A DNA stretch of 64,000 bases from Stenotrophomonas maltophilia. Its GTDB lineage: Bacteria; Pseudomonadota; Gammaproteobacteria; Xanthomonadales; Xanthomonadaceae. The position numbers and the translations under genes were made by a program. The notes beneath the pieces were generated by a model. That model was not told the origin of the DNA. It saw only the letters and a program-made list of their open reading frames with translations, and did no database searches. The first letter of the stretch is position 1. Every line of letters starts with the position of its first letter. The stretch lies in NCBI RefSeq assembly GCF_004684085.1, contig NZ_SRHZ01000081.1:1-64000 (forward strand), in the 5' to 3' direction. Below are positions 25,796 through 35,047 of this stretch, piece by piece.

Positions 25796-27322
25796 GTGCC
25801 GTCCTCCCCCACCCTTTCCTCCGTGCCACGCAGGCTGCCCGACCGGATCCTGCTGGTGGCCTCCCTGGGCTGCACGATGACCGTGCTGGAGACCAACGCC
25901 GTGGCGGTGGCACTACCCGGCATCGCGCGTGACCTGCATGCCGGCTTCGCGGATATCGAGTGGGTGATCAGCGCCTACATCCTGTCCTTCGTTTCGCTGC
26001 TGCTGCCGGCCGGTGCCATCGCCGACCGTTGCGGCCGCCGCCGCGTGCTGCTGATCGGCATCGCCGCGTTCGCATCTACCTCACTGCTCTGCGCATTGGC
26101 GCCCACCGCCTCATCGCTCTACCTTGCGCGGGCGCTGCAGGGCATCGGTGCCGCATTCCTGCTGGCGCCATCGCTGTCGATCATCGGCCATACCTTCCAC
26201 GAGGGAGCCGCCAAGGACAACGCGTGGGCATTCTGGGGCACGGCAATGGGCATGATGATGGTGCTCTCGCCGTTGATGGGTGGTGTGCTTTCCACATTGT
26301 GGGGCTGGCGCGCGGTGTTCATCGCGATCCTGCCGTTCCTCGCCCTGCTCGGCTACGGCGCGTTGCGCTGGATACCGGAATCATCCGACAGCGTGCTCCG
26401 TCCGCTTGATCCGCCTGGCATCGTCACCTTCAGCCTGGCGATCTTCGGCATCGTGCTGTTCCTCGTCGAAGGCCTGGCGCAGGGCTGGAGCGCTGCACCG
26501 GCGTTGACCGGGCTGGCCCTGGCCGTCGCCATGGGGATCGCCTTCGTGATCGTTGAGCGGGCGCAGCCGCATCCCATGGTGGACCTCGGGCTGCTGGCCG
26601 GCCCGCGCTTTGTCGGGGCACTCATCGCCATGGCCGGCTACTCGATCAGCGCACAGGTGATGGCGTCGATGCTGCCGCAGTACCTGCAGAATGGCATGGG
26701 ACTGGGCGCGTTGGTCGCTGGTGTCGGCATGCTGCCCTTCGCTGCGGCGATGCTGCTGTTCCCTGCGGTCGGCAGGCGGCTGGGCCACCACGTAACGAGC
26801 GCGGCGGTGCTGGCCATCGGCCTGTTGATCACCGCCGCCGGTAACGCCGTGGCCGGCCTCGCTGCGTGGCAGCAGCAGCCATGGCTGGCGTTCGTCGGAA
26901 TGATCGTGATCGGTGCAGGTGGCGGCATCCTCAATGGCGAGACCTCCAAGGCCATCATCGGTGCGGCCCCGCGCGACCGCGCCGGCATGGCTTCCGGTAT
27001 CAGCGCCACCACCCGATTCGTCGGCATCCTGCTGGGGTTCACCCTCCTCTCCAGCGCCCTGAGCCTGGGCATCCGCACGGCATTATCGGCTGCGGTTCCA
27101 CCCGGCGATGTACGGCCGATGGCCGATGCGATCGCCACTGGGACATTCGCTGATCCCCACGCTGCGGCATTCGCACAGGCGATCTACAGCCATGGCTTCG
27201 CCAGCGCCCTGTGGACCTCCGCCGTCGCCGCAGCACTGGCCAGCCTGTCGGTGGCACTGCTGGGAAATCGATCAGCAGAACCCGTTTCCACCCATCGCCC
27301 ACATGCGCAGGAGAACACCTGA
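25796..27322 (+). CDS. MFS exporter, DHA2 family (LysR-divergent)
   Basis: A 508-residue, about 14-segment MFS transporter. It starts with GTG at 25796; no ATG is in frame nearby before TM1. DHA2 signatures: VLETNAVAVALPGIARDL in TM1, GAIADRCGRRRVLLIG in the loop between TM2 and TM3 and GGVLSTLWGWRAVFIAILPF near TM5. It lacks an adjacent membrane-fusion partner. Divergent from the LysR gene, with the palindrome between them. Substrate unknown; drugs or toxic metabolites are the family expectation. This is the second DHA2 exporter within 10 kb. Confidence 0.88.
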   Translation: MPSSPTLSSVPRRLPDRILLVASLGCTMTVLETNAVAVALPGIARDLHAGFADIEWVISAYILSFVSLLLPAGAIADRCGRRRVLLIGIAAFASTSLLCALAPTASSLYLARALQGIGAAFLLAPSLSIIGHTFHEGAAKDNAWAFWGTAMGMMMVLSPLMGGVLSTLWGWRAVFIAILPFLALLGYGALRWIPESSDSVLRPLDPPGIVTFSLAIFGIVLFLVEGLAQGWSAAPALTGLALAVAMGIAFVIVERAQPHPMVDLGLLAGPRFVGALIAMAGYSISAQVMASMLPQYLQNGMGLGALVAGVGMLPFAAAMLLFPAVGRRLGHHVTSAAVLAIGLLITAAGNAVAGLAAWQQQPWLAFVGMIVIGAGGGILNGETSKAIIGAAPRDRAGMASGISATTRFVGILLGFTLLSSALSLGIRTALSAAVPPGDVRPMADAIATGTFADPHAAAFAQAIYSHGFASALWTSAVAAALASLSVALLGNRSAEPVSTHRPHAQENT

Positions 27323-27355
27323 TGCTCTCAGGATAGGGCTACTGCAAAGATAGCC

Positions 27356-27374
27356 GGGGCGGCGGGGCCGCCCC
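27356..27374. terminator. GC-rich hairpin between convergent MFS and DUF2383 genes
   Basis: An 8-bp stem (27356-27363 with 27367-27374) with a GGG loop, without a T run. It lies between the ends of two convergent genes and may help end both transcripts. Confidence 0.35.
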
Positions 27375-27412
27375 GACCGTGACGGCCCCGGGGAGAAGGC
27401 GGCCAGTGATCG

Positions 27413-27865
27413 TCAGGCCGCCTTCATCGCGTGCTTGCGGGCACGCATGACGTTATGGCATTCCTGCACTTCCGGAAGGAGCTGGGTGACTTCCTGGCGC
27501 ACGGCCGGCGGCAGCTCGTTGTCCTTCAGAACGTCCTTGAATGCGCCAAGCAGGCGGTCTTCGGATTCTTCAAGCTCGGCCACGTAGCCATAGTTGGTAT
27601 CGCCGAAGGCTGCGCGCACCTTTCCGTAGAACTGTTGCATCGAACCGACCATGGTGCCGTGCTCGGCCGGCTTGCCGCCACTGGCAGCAACCGAGCTGCT
27701 CAATGCCGAGACGATACGACCCTTGACGCCGGCGATGCGGGTGAACAAGGCGGACAGCTCGGCATCCTTGACCTTGGTCGCCGCTTCCTCGTAGAACGAC
27801 TTGCCGTCGCGGGCGATTTCGATCAGGTCGTTGAGGCGATGTTCAATGGTGGACTGGGTGCTCAT
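27413..27865 (-). CDS. PA2169/DUF2383 four-helix-bundle (ferritin-like) protein
   Basis: A 150-residue, all-helical cytosolic protein: IEHRLNDLIEIARDGKSFYEEAA forms helix 1, FTRIAGVKGRIVSAL helix 2, then an 'EESEDRLLGAFKDVL' stretch as helix 3 and the tail helix. This matches the PA2169 family (DUF2383), ferritin-like bundles often found near stress genes. Function is not established. It is followed by no partner gene; a GC hairpin separates it from the convergent exporter. Confidence 0.82.
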   Translation of the reverse strand: MSTQSTIEHRLNDLIEIARDGKSFYEEAATKVKDAELSALFTRIAGVKGRIVSALSSSVAASGGKPAEHGTMVGSMQQFYGKVRAAFGDTNYGYVAELEESEDRLLGAFKDVLKDNELPPAVRQEVTQLLPEVQECHNVMRARKHAMKAA

Positions 27866-28061
27866 GTAGTCGCTCCTGTGTGCTCGAAAATCTGTGGGGA
27901 ATGGCAGCGCGACTGCGTTGCCTTCGACTCCACTGTGGCGGGTGCCCCGTGGCAGGCGGGTGAGTACGGATTGATGTACACATCACCACGCTCAACGCGC
28001 GCTGACTTCTTCATGCGCAGGCTCATTCCCGTTCACAGGGAATGAGCGAACCGATGTCGAT

Positions 28062-28172
28062 TCACCAGGGTGCGATGGTGATGATCAACGTGACCAGCAA
28101 CACGATGGCCAGTACAAGCAGCAACACATGCCACTGCCGCCAACTGGGTTTGGGTTTTCCCGGGGTATTCAC
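28062..28172 (-). CDS. Single-span membrane micropeptide (36 aa), GTG start
   Basis: A short gene read on the minus strand from GTG 28172 to TGA 28062. AAGGAG stands 7 bases ahead of the GTG, an ideal ribosome site. The peptide has a basic, proline-rich N-terminus (MNTPGKPKPSWRQW), then one uninterrupted hydrophobic run from His15 to Ile33 (VLLLVLAIVLLVTLIITI) and ends APW. The topology predicts N-in, one span. I recognise no family. It lies between the DUF2383 gene and the second TonB receptor gene. A 7-bp hairpin (28024-28044) follows it. Confidence 0.6.
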   Translation of the reverse strand: MNTPGKPKPSWRQWHVLLLVLAIVLLVTLIITIAPW

Positions 28173-28419
28173 TACGCGTCTCCTTCCATCGGCAAAGGTG
28201 CACAGGCAGGCTGATGCACAGCAGCATTCGCGCGCGTGGAGATTTCGTGCATGGCCCGTGCATGAATGCTGCGTACAACGCGCGACGATAACGCGTCCAT
28301 AACGTAATCAGAATGTAAACGGAGTGTTAGGTTCCTTCCGATTCCGCACAGCGGAGTTTCAGATCGGTTTCCACGCAGCAATGCACGAAACCCATTCAAC
28401 TGGATTTGGAGAGAGCCAA

Positions 28420-31254
28420 ATGCATTACAAGTACACCCTGCTTTCACTGGCGGTGGGCACCGCCCTGGCTGCCACCTGGGCTCCGGTCGCGCACGCCCAG
28501 GAGGGCAGCGAAAAAACACCGAAGAATCTCGATCGCATCCAGGTCACCGGATCGGCCATCCGCAGCGTCGACATCGAGACGCAGCAGCCCATCATCGCCA
28601 TCACTCGCGCGATGATCGATCAGCAGGGCTTCACCACCATTGCCGACCTGTTGCAGAACCTGACCTCCACTGGTGCCCCCACCATTTCGCGTGCGCGCGC
28701 CCTGGCGTCCGGTGAGAACGTCGGCGGCTACTACGTGAACATCCGCAACCTGGGCGCCACGCGATCGCTGGTGCTGGTCAACGGCAAGCGCCTGGGCGCC
28801 ACCACCGGCGGTTACCAGGATCTCAGCCAGATCCCGATGAGCGCGGTGGAACGCATCGACGTACTGAAGGACGGCGCATCCGCGCTGTACGGCTCGGATG
28901 CGATCGCCGGTGTGGTCAACATCATCACCCGCAAGAACTACGAAGGCCTGGAAGTGTCCATGCAGCATGGACAGTTCAGCCAGGGCGACGGCAAGGACAG
29001 CACTTTCTCGCTGGTCACCGGAGCCCGTGGTGAACGCGGCGGTTACACGCTCGCACTGGAGTACCAGAAATCGGACCCGGTGTTTGCCCGCGACCGTGAG
29101 TTCTCCCGATACGGCGGAGCCGGCCCCAACTATCCCGGTGCGGACTGGAGCAACATCAGCCAGAACGGTTCGTGGTGCGACCCGGCCCTGTACAAGTGCA
29201 ACACCGGTGATGCGGTGTTCAAGACGCTCAATCGTGGCGGTGACCCGAAGAACCCGAACGACTACCACCCGATCACGCCGGCCGAGTTTGCCAACGGCAA
29301 CGAGCAGATGCACCTGCAGACTGGCATCGAACGTCGCTCGCTGTTCCTCAGCACGGACTACGCACTGACCGACCAGATCAAGTTCGCTGCCGACATCGGC
29401 TACAACGACCGCACCACCGACCAGCAGATTGCAGGTTACCCGTACCAGTCCACCAAATTCGGCACGCCGCTGGATGCGGCCAGCGTATTCAACCCCGTCG
29501 ACCACAGCATCGCGTTCAATCGCCGCCTGTGGGAAGTGCCACGCACCACCGAGAGCAAGCTGAAGTCGCTGCGCTTCGCGCCGAGCCTGTCCGGCTACTT
29601 CGAGATGGGAAGCAAGGCGTACGACTGGGAGGTCGGCGCACTGTTCAACCGCAACGAGATTACAAAAACAGGCCGTGGTGACATGAGCCTGATCGCTTCC
29701 CGGCAGGCGTTGGGGCCCTCCTACCTCGACGCCAAGGGTGTGGCCCGCTGCGGCACGGCGGCATCGCCGGTCTCGGGCTGCCTGGCTTGGAATCCTTTGC
29801 TGCCGTTCGGGGTCGCGGGGGCTGGCTCTCTCTCCGATCCCGAGCTGCAGCGCTTCTTGTTCCCGACCTTCAACGACACCGGCGTCACCAAGACCCGCAG
29901 CTACTTCGCCAACATCTCCGGACCGGTGATCGAGCTGCCGGCCGGCGACCTGTCCGTCGCTCTGGGCTACCAGTACCGCAAGGAGGAAGGCCGCTTCGTG
30001 CCCGATGCCTTTGCCCAGTCGCGGCAGAGCACGGCGCTGGGTGCCTCCACTACGGCTGGTGATTACAGCCTCAACGAGTTCTACGCCGAAGTGAACGTGC
30101 CGGTGCTGCGTGACCTGCCGTTTGCCAAGGAATTGACCGTGAACCTGGCCACCCGCTATTCCGACTACAGCAACTTCGGCAGCACCACCAACTCGAAGGC
30201 CAGCTTTGCCTGGCGCCCGATCGAAGAGCTGATGATCCGCGGCACCTTTGCTGAAGGCTTCCGCGCGCCGAGCATCTCCGACCTGTACGGCGGCCTTGGC
30301 ACCAGCTTCGAGACGTATGTCGATCCCTGCGGCACCGGCGCCACCAACAGTGTCAACGGCAACGCCGCCTGCAACGCCGCGGGCGTGCCGCTGGGCTACC
30401 AGCAGCTGAACCAGAGCCTGAAGCCCTGCGCCAGCTATCCCTGTGCCACCCCCGACGAGTTCACCACCGGCTCCAACTCGAAGCTGCGCCCGGAAGAGTC
30501 CAAGAGCAAGACGGTGGGCGTGGTCTGGAGCCCGCGCTGGGTCGATGGCCTGGACATCAACCTCGACTGGTACAGCTACAAGATCACCAACATGATCATC
30601 GAGGACAGCGTCGACCGCATCCTGCGTGACTGCTACGTGCTGGGTAATGCCTCGCGCTGTGGAAGCGTCAAGCGCGCCGCTGATGGCCACATCACCAGCA
30701 TGTTCTATGGCCTGGCCAACCTGGGCTCGATGGAGACCGAAGGCTGGGATCTGGGCATCCGCTATCGCCTGCCCGAATTCTCCTTCGGCCGCATCACCAT
30801 CGACCTGCAGAACAGCTACGTTTCCAAGTACGACGAGCAGAACCAGAATTCTGCCGGTGACACGATCATGATGGGCCGGATCGGCCAGCCGGGCATCTCC
30901 CGACTGCGTTCGAATCTGGGCGTGAACTGGCAGCTCGGCAACTTCAGCACCCAGTACACCGTGCGCTACTACTCCGGCATGGTTGAAAGCTGCGTGCCGA
31001 ACCGTCCGTGCACCCTGCCCGACCGCTACGCCTATGGTGAGCCGGATGCGCTGCGCAAGGTGGGCTCGAATGCGTTCCACGACATCCAGGTCAGCTACAA
31101 GCTGCCGTGGGACGGCACCGTGGCGTTGGGCTCGAACAACGTATTCAACCACCAGGGCCCGATCATGTTCTCCAAGCCGTCCAGCTCCTTCCCCTACTAC
31201 GGCGGCTTCGACATCGGCCGCACCGTGTATGTGAAGTACTCCCAGCGCTTCTGA
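28420..31254 (+). CDS. TonB-dependent outer-membrane receptor (OMR/large type)
   Basis: A 944-residue receptor, ATG 28420 with GGAG 8 bases upstream. A signal peptide (LLSLAVGTALAATWAPVAHA) is followed by a TonB box region DRIQVTGSAI, a plug with NIRNLGATRSLVLVNGKRLG and DGASALYGSDAIAGVVNIIT, and a 22-strand barrel ending VKYSQRF. The plug with its RNLG/VNGKRL wording is typical of xanthomonad receptors of the Oar/CUT-locus kind that import peptides or carbohydrates as well as iron complexes. No transporter or hydrolase gene adjoins it, so the ligand cannot be guessed. Confidence 0.92.
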   Translation: MHYKYTLLSLAVGTALAATWAPVAHAQEGSEKTPKNLDRIQVTGSAIRSVDIETQQPIIAITRAMIDQQGFTTIADLLQNLTSTGAPTISRARALASGENVGGYYVNIRNLGATRSLVLVNGKRLGATTGGYQDLSQIPMSAVERIDVLKDGASALYGSDAIAGVVNIITRKNYEGLEVSMQHGQFSQGDGKDSTFSLVTGARGERGGYTLALEYQKSDPVFARDREFSRYGGAGPNYPGADWSNISQNGSWCDPALYKCNTGDAVFKTLNRGGDPKNPNDYHPITPAEFANGNEQMHLQTGIERRSLFLSTDYALTDQIKFAADIGYNDRTTDQQIAGYPYQSTKFGTPLDAASVFNPVDHSIAFNRRLWEVPRTTESKLKSLRFAPSLSGYFEMGSKAYDWEVGALFNRNEITKTGRGDMSLIASRQALGPSYLDAKGVARCGTAASPVSGCLAWNPLLPFGVAGAGSLSDPELQRFLFPTFNDTGVTKTRSYFANISGPVIELPAGDLSVALGYQYRKEEGRFVPDAFAQSRQSTALGASTTAGDYSLNEFYAEVNVPVLRDLPFAKELTVNLATRYSDYSNFGSTTNSKASFAWRPIEELMIRGTFAEGFRAPSISDLYGGLGTSFETYVDPCGTGATNSVNGNAACNAAGVPLGYQQLNQSLKPCASYPCATPDEFTTGSNSKLRPEESKSKTVGVVWSPRWVDGLDINLDWYSYKITNMIIEDSVDRILRDCYVLGNASRCGSVKRAADGHITSMFYGLANLGSMETEGWDLGIRYRLPEFSFGRITIDLQNSYVSKYDEQNQNSAGDTIMMGRIGQPGISRLRSNLGVNWQLGNFSTQYTVRYYSGMVESCVPNRPCTLPDRYAYGEPDALRKVGSNAFHDIQVSYKLPWDGTVALGSNNVFNHQGPIMFSKPSSSFPYYGGFDIGRTVYVKYSQRF

Positions 31255-31269
31255 TCGACAGGTTCGTGC

Positions 31270-31304
31270 TCGTGGCCGGCGGATGGGGAGTCCGCCGGCC
31301 ACGA
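31270..31304 (+). terminator. Long hairpin after second TonB receptor gene
   Basis: A 14-bp perfect stem (31270-31283 with 31291-31304) with a 7-nt loop, 15 bases past the receptor stop codon. No T run follows, so it may mainly protect the mRNA 3' end or act with Rho. Confidence 0.5.
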
Positions 31305-31511
31305 TGCACACAACCTCCACCCGATCTCCATCGTTCTTCCACGGAATCTCCAAGATTCCCCGCAACACTGATGTCATGACGGCATAGGAGCAGGACCGCA
31401 TGGATCGCCACGCGCCCCGACACTGCACACCCGTCTCCAGGTTCACCACTGAACGCGACGGTGTGGCCCGGTCCCGATCCTACGGACGTGCCGCCGCAAG
31501 GGAAGTACGAG

Positions 31512-32540
31512 ATGACGACGGCAGTTCGCACTGGCCTGACCGACCTGGTCACTGACGCGCAGCGGTACCTGCGCAGGATTCTCCCCGGGCTCGCTTCGAC
31601 GGTGCACCCGCTTGCTTCATCGCACGCCATTCCACGCGCGATGTCCTCGCGCTACCACCTTGCCGAGCTGATGCTGTATGGGGAAACCCCCGCGATGCTT
31701 GCCGTGGCCCGCGAACCCAGCGAGTCCAGCAGTCGGGTCATCCAGGACGTTCGCTGCCTGCGCGCTGCGGCAAATGCACTGGTCCTGTATGTCTCCCCCT
31801 ACCTCACCCCCACCCAGCGGCGGTTCCTGGTAGAGGCCCACATCGACTTCGTGGTTCCGCATGCCCAGCTGTTCGCGCCCAGCCTGGCCATCGAGTTCCG
31901 CGATGCACCCGATCACGAGAAGAAGGCCATCTCGCTGCTGCCCTCGGCGCAGGCCGTGCTGATCCACGTATTGCTGTCGGGGCAGCCGCGATGGTGGTCA
32001 CCGCGCGAGATCAGTGCTGCCGCCGGCTATACCTCCATGACGGCATCGCGCCTGTCTGCCGAACTGGTCGAACGCGGTCTGGTCGAACGTTCCACAGGTG
32101 GCCGCGAGCGCTTCCTGAAGCTGGCCGGCAACCGCGATGAGGTCTGGGCGAGCGCGCAGCCGTTCCTGCGCTCTCCCATATTGAAAGAAGTGGATGTCTG
32201 CTGGGAACCGACCGCCGAGGTGCTGCGCAACGCCGGTCACCCGGCACCGATGGCCGGTATCGACGCGCTCGACCCCAACCCACCAGACCGGGCTGGCAGT
32301 ATCCATGCTCTGCACGTCGACGCGTGGCGGTTGCTGGGTGCGCTTCCCACGCCTGGAGCGGAGCGCGCGCGCAATGCCCGGCTGCAGATCTGGGCCTACC
32401 CTCCCGCATTCACCAGCACCGGCAATGTGGTGGACCCGCTTTCGCTGTATCTCAGCCTGCAGGGAAAGCGCGGCCATGACGTGGACGCTCTGGAGCATCG
32501 GGTGGAACAGGCGCTGAGCGGAGCGGTGCACGTTGTGTGA
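31512..32540 (+). CDS. Uncharacterised protein with central winged-helix (MarR-like) domain
   Basis: A 342-residue protein, ATG 31512 with GGAA upstream. I recognise no named family. The first 170 residues are a mixed alpha/beta unit (RRFLVEAHIDFVVPHAQLF). Residues about 150-220 look like a winged helix: SAQAVLIHVLLSGQPRWWSP, then REISAAAGYTSMTASRLSAE and a wing RSTGGRERFLKL. The C-terminal 120 residues may be a third domain. It stands alone between a TonB receptor and an EamA gene. Regulator-like, but ligand and targets are unknown; AbiEi-type antitoxins share a wHTH plus large domain design, without clear similarity. Confidence 0.7.
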   Translation: MTTAVRTGLTDLVTDAQRYLRRILPGLASTVHPLASSHAIPRAMSSRYHLAELMLYGETPAMLAVAREPSESSSRVIQDVRCLRAAANALVLYVSPYLTPTQRRFLVEAHIDFVVPHAQLFAPSLAIEFRDAPDHEKKAISLLPSAQAVLIHVLLSGQPRWWSPREISAAAGYTSMTASRLSAELVERGLVERSTGGRERFLKLAGNRDEVWASAQPFLRSPILKEVDVCWEPTAEVLRNAGHPAPMAGIDALDPNPPDRAGSIHALHVDAWRLLGALPTPGAERARNARLQIWAYPPAFTSTGNVVDPLSLYLSLQGKRGHDVDALEHRVEQALSGAVHVV

Positions 32541-32548
32541 TCGCGGCG

Positions 32549-33427
32549 CTAGGCCTGCGCAGCCGCGCGCTTGGCTGCGTACTCGGCGAACACCACGCCG
32601 GCTACCGCCAGCAGGCCACCGCCCAACACCCATCTGCTGAGCGATTCGCCCAGCAGCAGCACTGCCAGCGCGGCGGTGACGATCGGCACCAGGTTGAAGA
32701 AGCCGGAGACGCGCGCCGCGCCCAGCCGCGACAGCCCGGTCATCCAGGTCAGCGGCGCCAGGATCGACGCGCACACCGCCGCGAAACCGATGCAGCCGAC
32801 AGCAGTCAGATTGCTCACCCCGGTACCCACCAGCAACTGCAGCGGCAGCAGGATCAGCGCCGCCGCCGTGGCCTGCAGAAACAGCGACTCCAGCACCGAC
32901 AGCGGAATCTTCCAGTGCTGCATCAGCACGTTGTAGGCGGCGAAGGCCAATGCACCGATCAGCATGATCGCATCCCCCCGGTTCAGGCCCTGCGCGGCCA
33001 GCCGCGCCAGGTCCCCCTGCGAGACCACCGCCACCACGCCGACGGTGGAAATCACCGCACCGAGAATGGAGGTGCCACGCACCGGATGGGCCATGAACAC
33101 GCGCGACAGCGCCAGCGCGATCAGTGGAATCAGTGCCTGGATCACCCCCATGTTGGTGGCCGAGGTGAAATGCGCCGCGTAGTACGCCAGGCACTGGTAC
33201 ATCACTCCGCCCAGGCAGCCCAGCACCAGGAAGCGCCCGAGATTGGCACGCACTGTCGGCAGATTGCCGCGCAGTCGCGGCCAGGCGAATGGCAGCAGGA
33301 TGACGGCCGCCACCAGCCAGCGGAAAAAGCCGATGTCGATGGGGCCTACCGCCCCGGAAGCCAGCTTGGTAACGATGGTGTTGGCGCCCCACAGCAGGCA
33401 GGCGAGGATCGGAAAGAGATAGTTCAA
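32549..33427 (-). CDS. EamA-family (DMT superfamily) transporter
   Basis: A 292-residue inner-membrane transporter with ten hydrophobic segments in two EamA repeats (LNYLFPILACLLWGANTIV opens the first; GDAIMLIGALAFAAYNVLM opens the second). I place the start at TTG 33427 because family members begin MNYLFP-like and because this leaves 64 bp to the divergent AraC gene; an ATG at 33484 would push the frame up to the AraC ribosome site. Substrates are usually amino acids or other metabolites exported from the cell. Divergence from an AraC gene suggests control by it. Confidence 0.85.
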   Translation of the reverse strand: MNYLFPILACLLWGANTIVTKLASGAVGPIDIGFFRWLVAAVILLPFAWPRLRGNLPTVRANLGRFLVLGCLGGVMYQCLAYYAAHFTSATNMGVIQALIPLIALALSRVFMAHPVRGTSILGAVISTVGVVAVVSQGDLARLAAQGLNRGDAIMLIGALAFAAYNVLMQHWKIPLSVLESLFLQATAAALILLPLQLLVGTGVSNLTAVGCIGFAAVCASILAPLTWMTGLSRLGAARVSGFFNLVPIVTAALAVLLLGESLSRWVLGGGLLAVAGVVFAEYAAKRAAAQA

Positions 33428-33491
33428 GACGGCGGGTGTACGTGACGGGACGGCCAGCGTACGCTTGGCGCATATCGAGGACATCCCGAAA

Positions 33492-34295
33492 ATGCGCCAC
33501 TCCGACCCCGCGTTGCGGCAACCGATGGAGCCGATCCCCACCTTCGGCCAACTGCCCGGACCGATCTATTTCCGGCAGGGTTCAATGGAGCCTACCGACT
33601 GGGGCACGCACAGCCATCCGTGGGGACAGTTCAACTTCGTGGCGCAGGGTGTGATGGAGATGAAGATCGACGGCGAGTGGATGGTGTCTCCCCCCCACTA
33701 CGCCATCTGGATTCCACCGGGAATGGCGCACTACTCGCGCAACCGATCGTCATTGGCCTATCGCTCGGCGTATCTTTCTGCAGCGCTGTCGCGCCGGTTG
33801 CCCGCGCGTTGCAGTGCGTTGGAGGTCAGCCCGCTGCTGCGCGAGCTGCTGCATGAACTGGCACGACAGAGCGTGACCGACCCGCAGACACCGCCACACC
33901 GGCGCATGGCTGCCGTGGTGATCGACCAGATCATCAACGCTGCGGTGCTACCCAGTTTCCTGCCGATCGCCAGCAGCGACGCACTGAAGCAGGTGATGGC
34001 ATATATGGAGAAGCACCTGTCCGCAGCCGAATCGGTTGCCGATATCGCGCAGCGACACCACATGAGCGTGCGCAAGCTCGAACGCATGGCACGCAGTGAA
34101 CTGGGCATGTCGCTGGGTGACTGGCGTGGGCGGATGAAGTTCGTGCGCGCCACCGAGGCGCTGTGCACGCGCAGGCCGATCAGCCGGATCGCCGAAGCGT
34201 TGGGCTATTCGGGGGTCAGTGCGTTCGCCGAGATGTTCAAACGGCACGCGCAGTGCACACCGGACCAGTACCGCAAGCTGCATCGGGCGGGGTGA
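33492..34295 (+). CDS. AraC-family transcriptional regulator with cupin sensor
   Basis: A 267-residue regulator, ATG 33492 with GAGGA about 10 bases upstream. The N-terminal half is a cupin (THSHPWGQFNFVAQGVMEM, IWIPPGMAHYS), the C-terminal half the AraC double helix-turn-helix (SVADIAQRHHMSVRKLERMA, and RPISRIAEALGYSGVSAFAE followed by the FKRHAQCTPDQYRK end). Divergent from the EamA transporter gene, which is its likely target. The inducer would be a small molecule bound in the cupin. Confidence 0.9.
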   Translation: MRHSDPALRQPMEPIPTFGQLPGPIYFRQGSMEPTDWGTHSHPWGQFNFVAQGVMEMKIDGEWMVSPPHYAIWIPPGMAHYSRNRSSLAYRSAYLSAALSRRLPARCSALEVSPLLRELLHELARQSVTDPQTPPHRRMAAVVIDQIINAAVLPSFLPIASSDALKQVMAYMEKHLSAAESVADIAQRHHMSVRKLERMARSELGMSLGDWRGRMKFVRATEALCTRRPISRIAEALGYSGVSAFAEMFKRHAQCTPDQYRKLHRAG

Positions 34296-34382
34296 AGACC
34301 CGCCTGGAACGCTGTCGATTTTCCGCCCCGTCGTTCGTCGGAACAGGAAAGGCAGACCCTCCGGCCTGCAGGAGCGCCCACG

Positions 34383-35024
34383 ATGTCCCCGATCCTCACC
34401 GCCTTTGCCACCTCCCCCGACCGCGGCCAGGGCCTGGCCCGTGACATGCGCGTGCGTTGGGTCCTGGAGGAGCTTGGCGTGCCCTATGACGTACAGCTGC
34501 TTACCTTCGCCGACATGAAGCAACCCGCGCATCTGGCACGGAACCCGTTCGGACAGATTCCCACCTGGCAGGAAGGAGACCGGGTGCTGTTCGAATCCGG
34601 CGCCATCGTGCTGCACCTGGCCGAGCAGCATCCCGGCGTGTTGCCGACCGATCCAGATGCACGCATGCGCGCCATCATGTGGGTATTCGCCGCGCTGAAT
34701 ACGGTGGAGCCGCCCATCGTCGAACGCTCCATGGCCTGGGTCCTGGAGCGCGAGCAGCCCTGGTACGCACAACGGCTGGTGACGCTGGATGAACGTGTCC
34801 GGATGCGCCTGTCACAGCTGTCCGCGTGGCTGGGCACGGCATCGTGGCTGGACCGCGATTTCAGCGTGGGCGACCTGATGATGGCCTCGGTGCTGCTGCG
34901 CCTGAAGAGCAGCGGCATCCTCGACGAGTACACGCAGTTGGTCGCCTACGTGGCCAGGGCGACGCAGCGGCCCGCCTACCAGCGCGCGTTCGCTGCGCAG
35001 TTGGCGGTGTTCCAGAACGGGTAG
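34383..35024 (+). CDS. Glutathione S-transferase family protein
   Basis: A 213-residue protein with an N-terminal thioredoxin-like GST domain (RVRWVLEELGVPYDV, NPFGQIPTW and ESGAIVLHLAE for glutathione binding) and a helical C-terminal domain. No obvious catalytic Cys is present in the first strand. The stop codon TAG is part of the GTAG head of a SMAG repeat. It follows the AraC gene by 87 bases on the same strand but is probably independent. Confidence 0.88.
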   Translation: MSPILTAFATSPDRGQGLARDMRVRWVLEELGVPYDVQLLTFADMKQPAHLARNPFGQIPTWQEGDRVLFESGAIVLHLAEQHPGVLPTDPDARMRAIMWVFAALNTVEPPIVERSMAWVLEREQPWYAQRLVTLDERVRMRLSQLSAWLGTASWLDRDFSVGDLMMASVLLRLKSSGILDEYTQLVAYVARATQRPAYQRAFAAQLAVFQNG

Positions 35025-35043
35025 TTCCACGCCATGCGTGGAA
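35021..35043 (+). repeat. SMAG-type REP hairpin overlapping gst stop codon
   Basis: GTAG followed by an 8-bp stem TTCCACGC / GCGTGGAA with a CAT loop. The TAG of the head is the stop codon of the GST gene. The build (GTAG head, CCACGC stem) matches the SMAG repeats described in Stenotrophomonas maltophilia. Confidence 0.75.
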
Positions 35044-35047
35044 ACAT

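Noticed and set aside
27989..28060. Short leftward frame upstream of the DUF2383 gene
   Set aside because: No ribosome site and no recognisable feature; likely promoter/leader DNA of the DUF2383 gene.
28042..28302. 86-codon plus-strand frame
   Set aside because: It is antisense to the 36-residue membrane peptide, has no ribosome site, and its translation is not protein-like.
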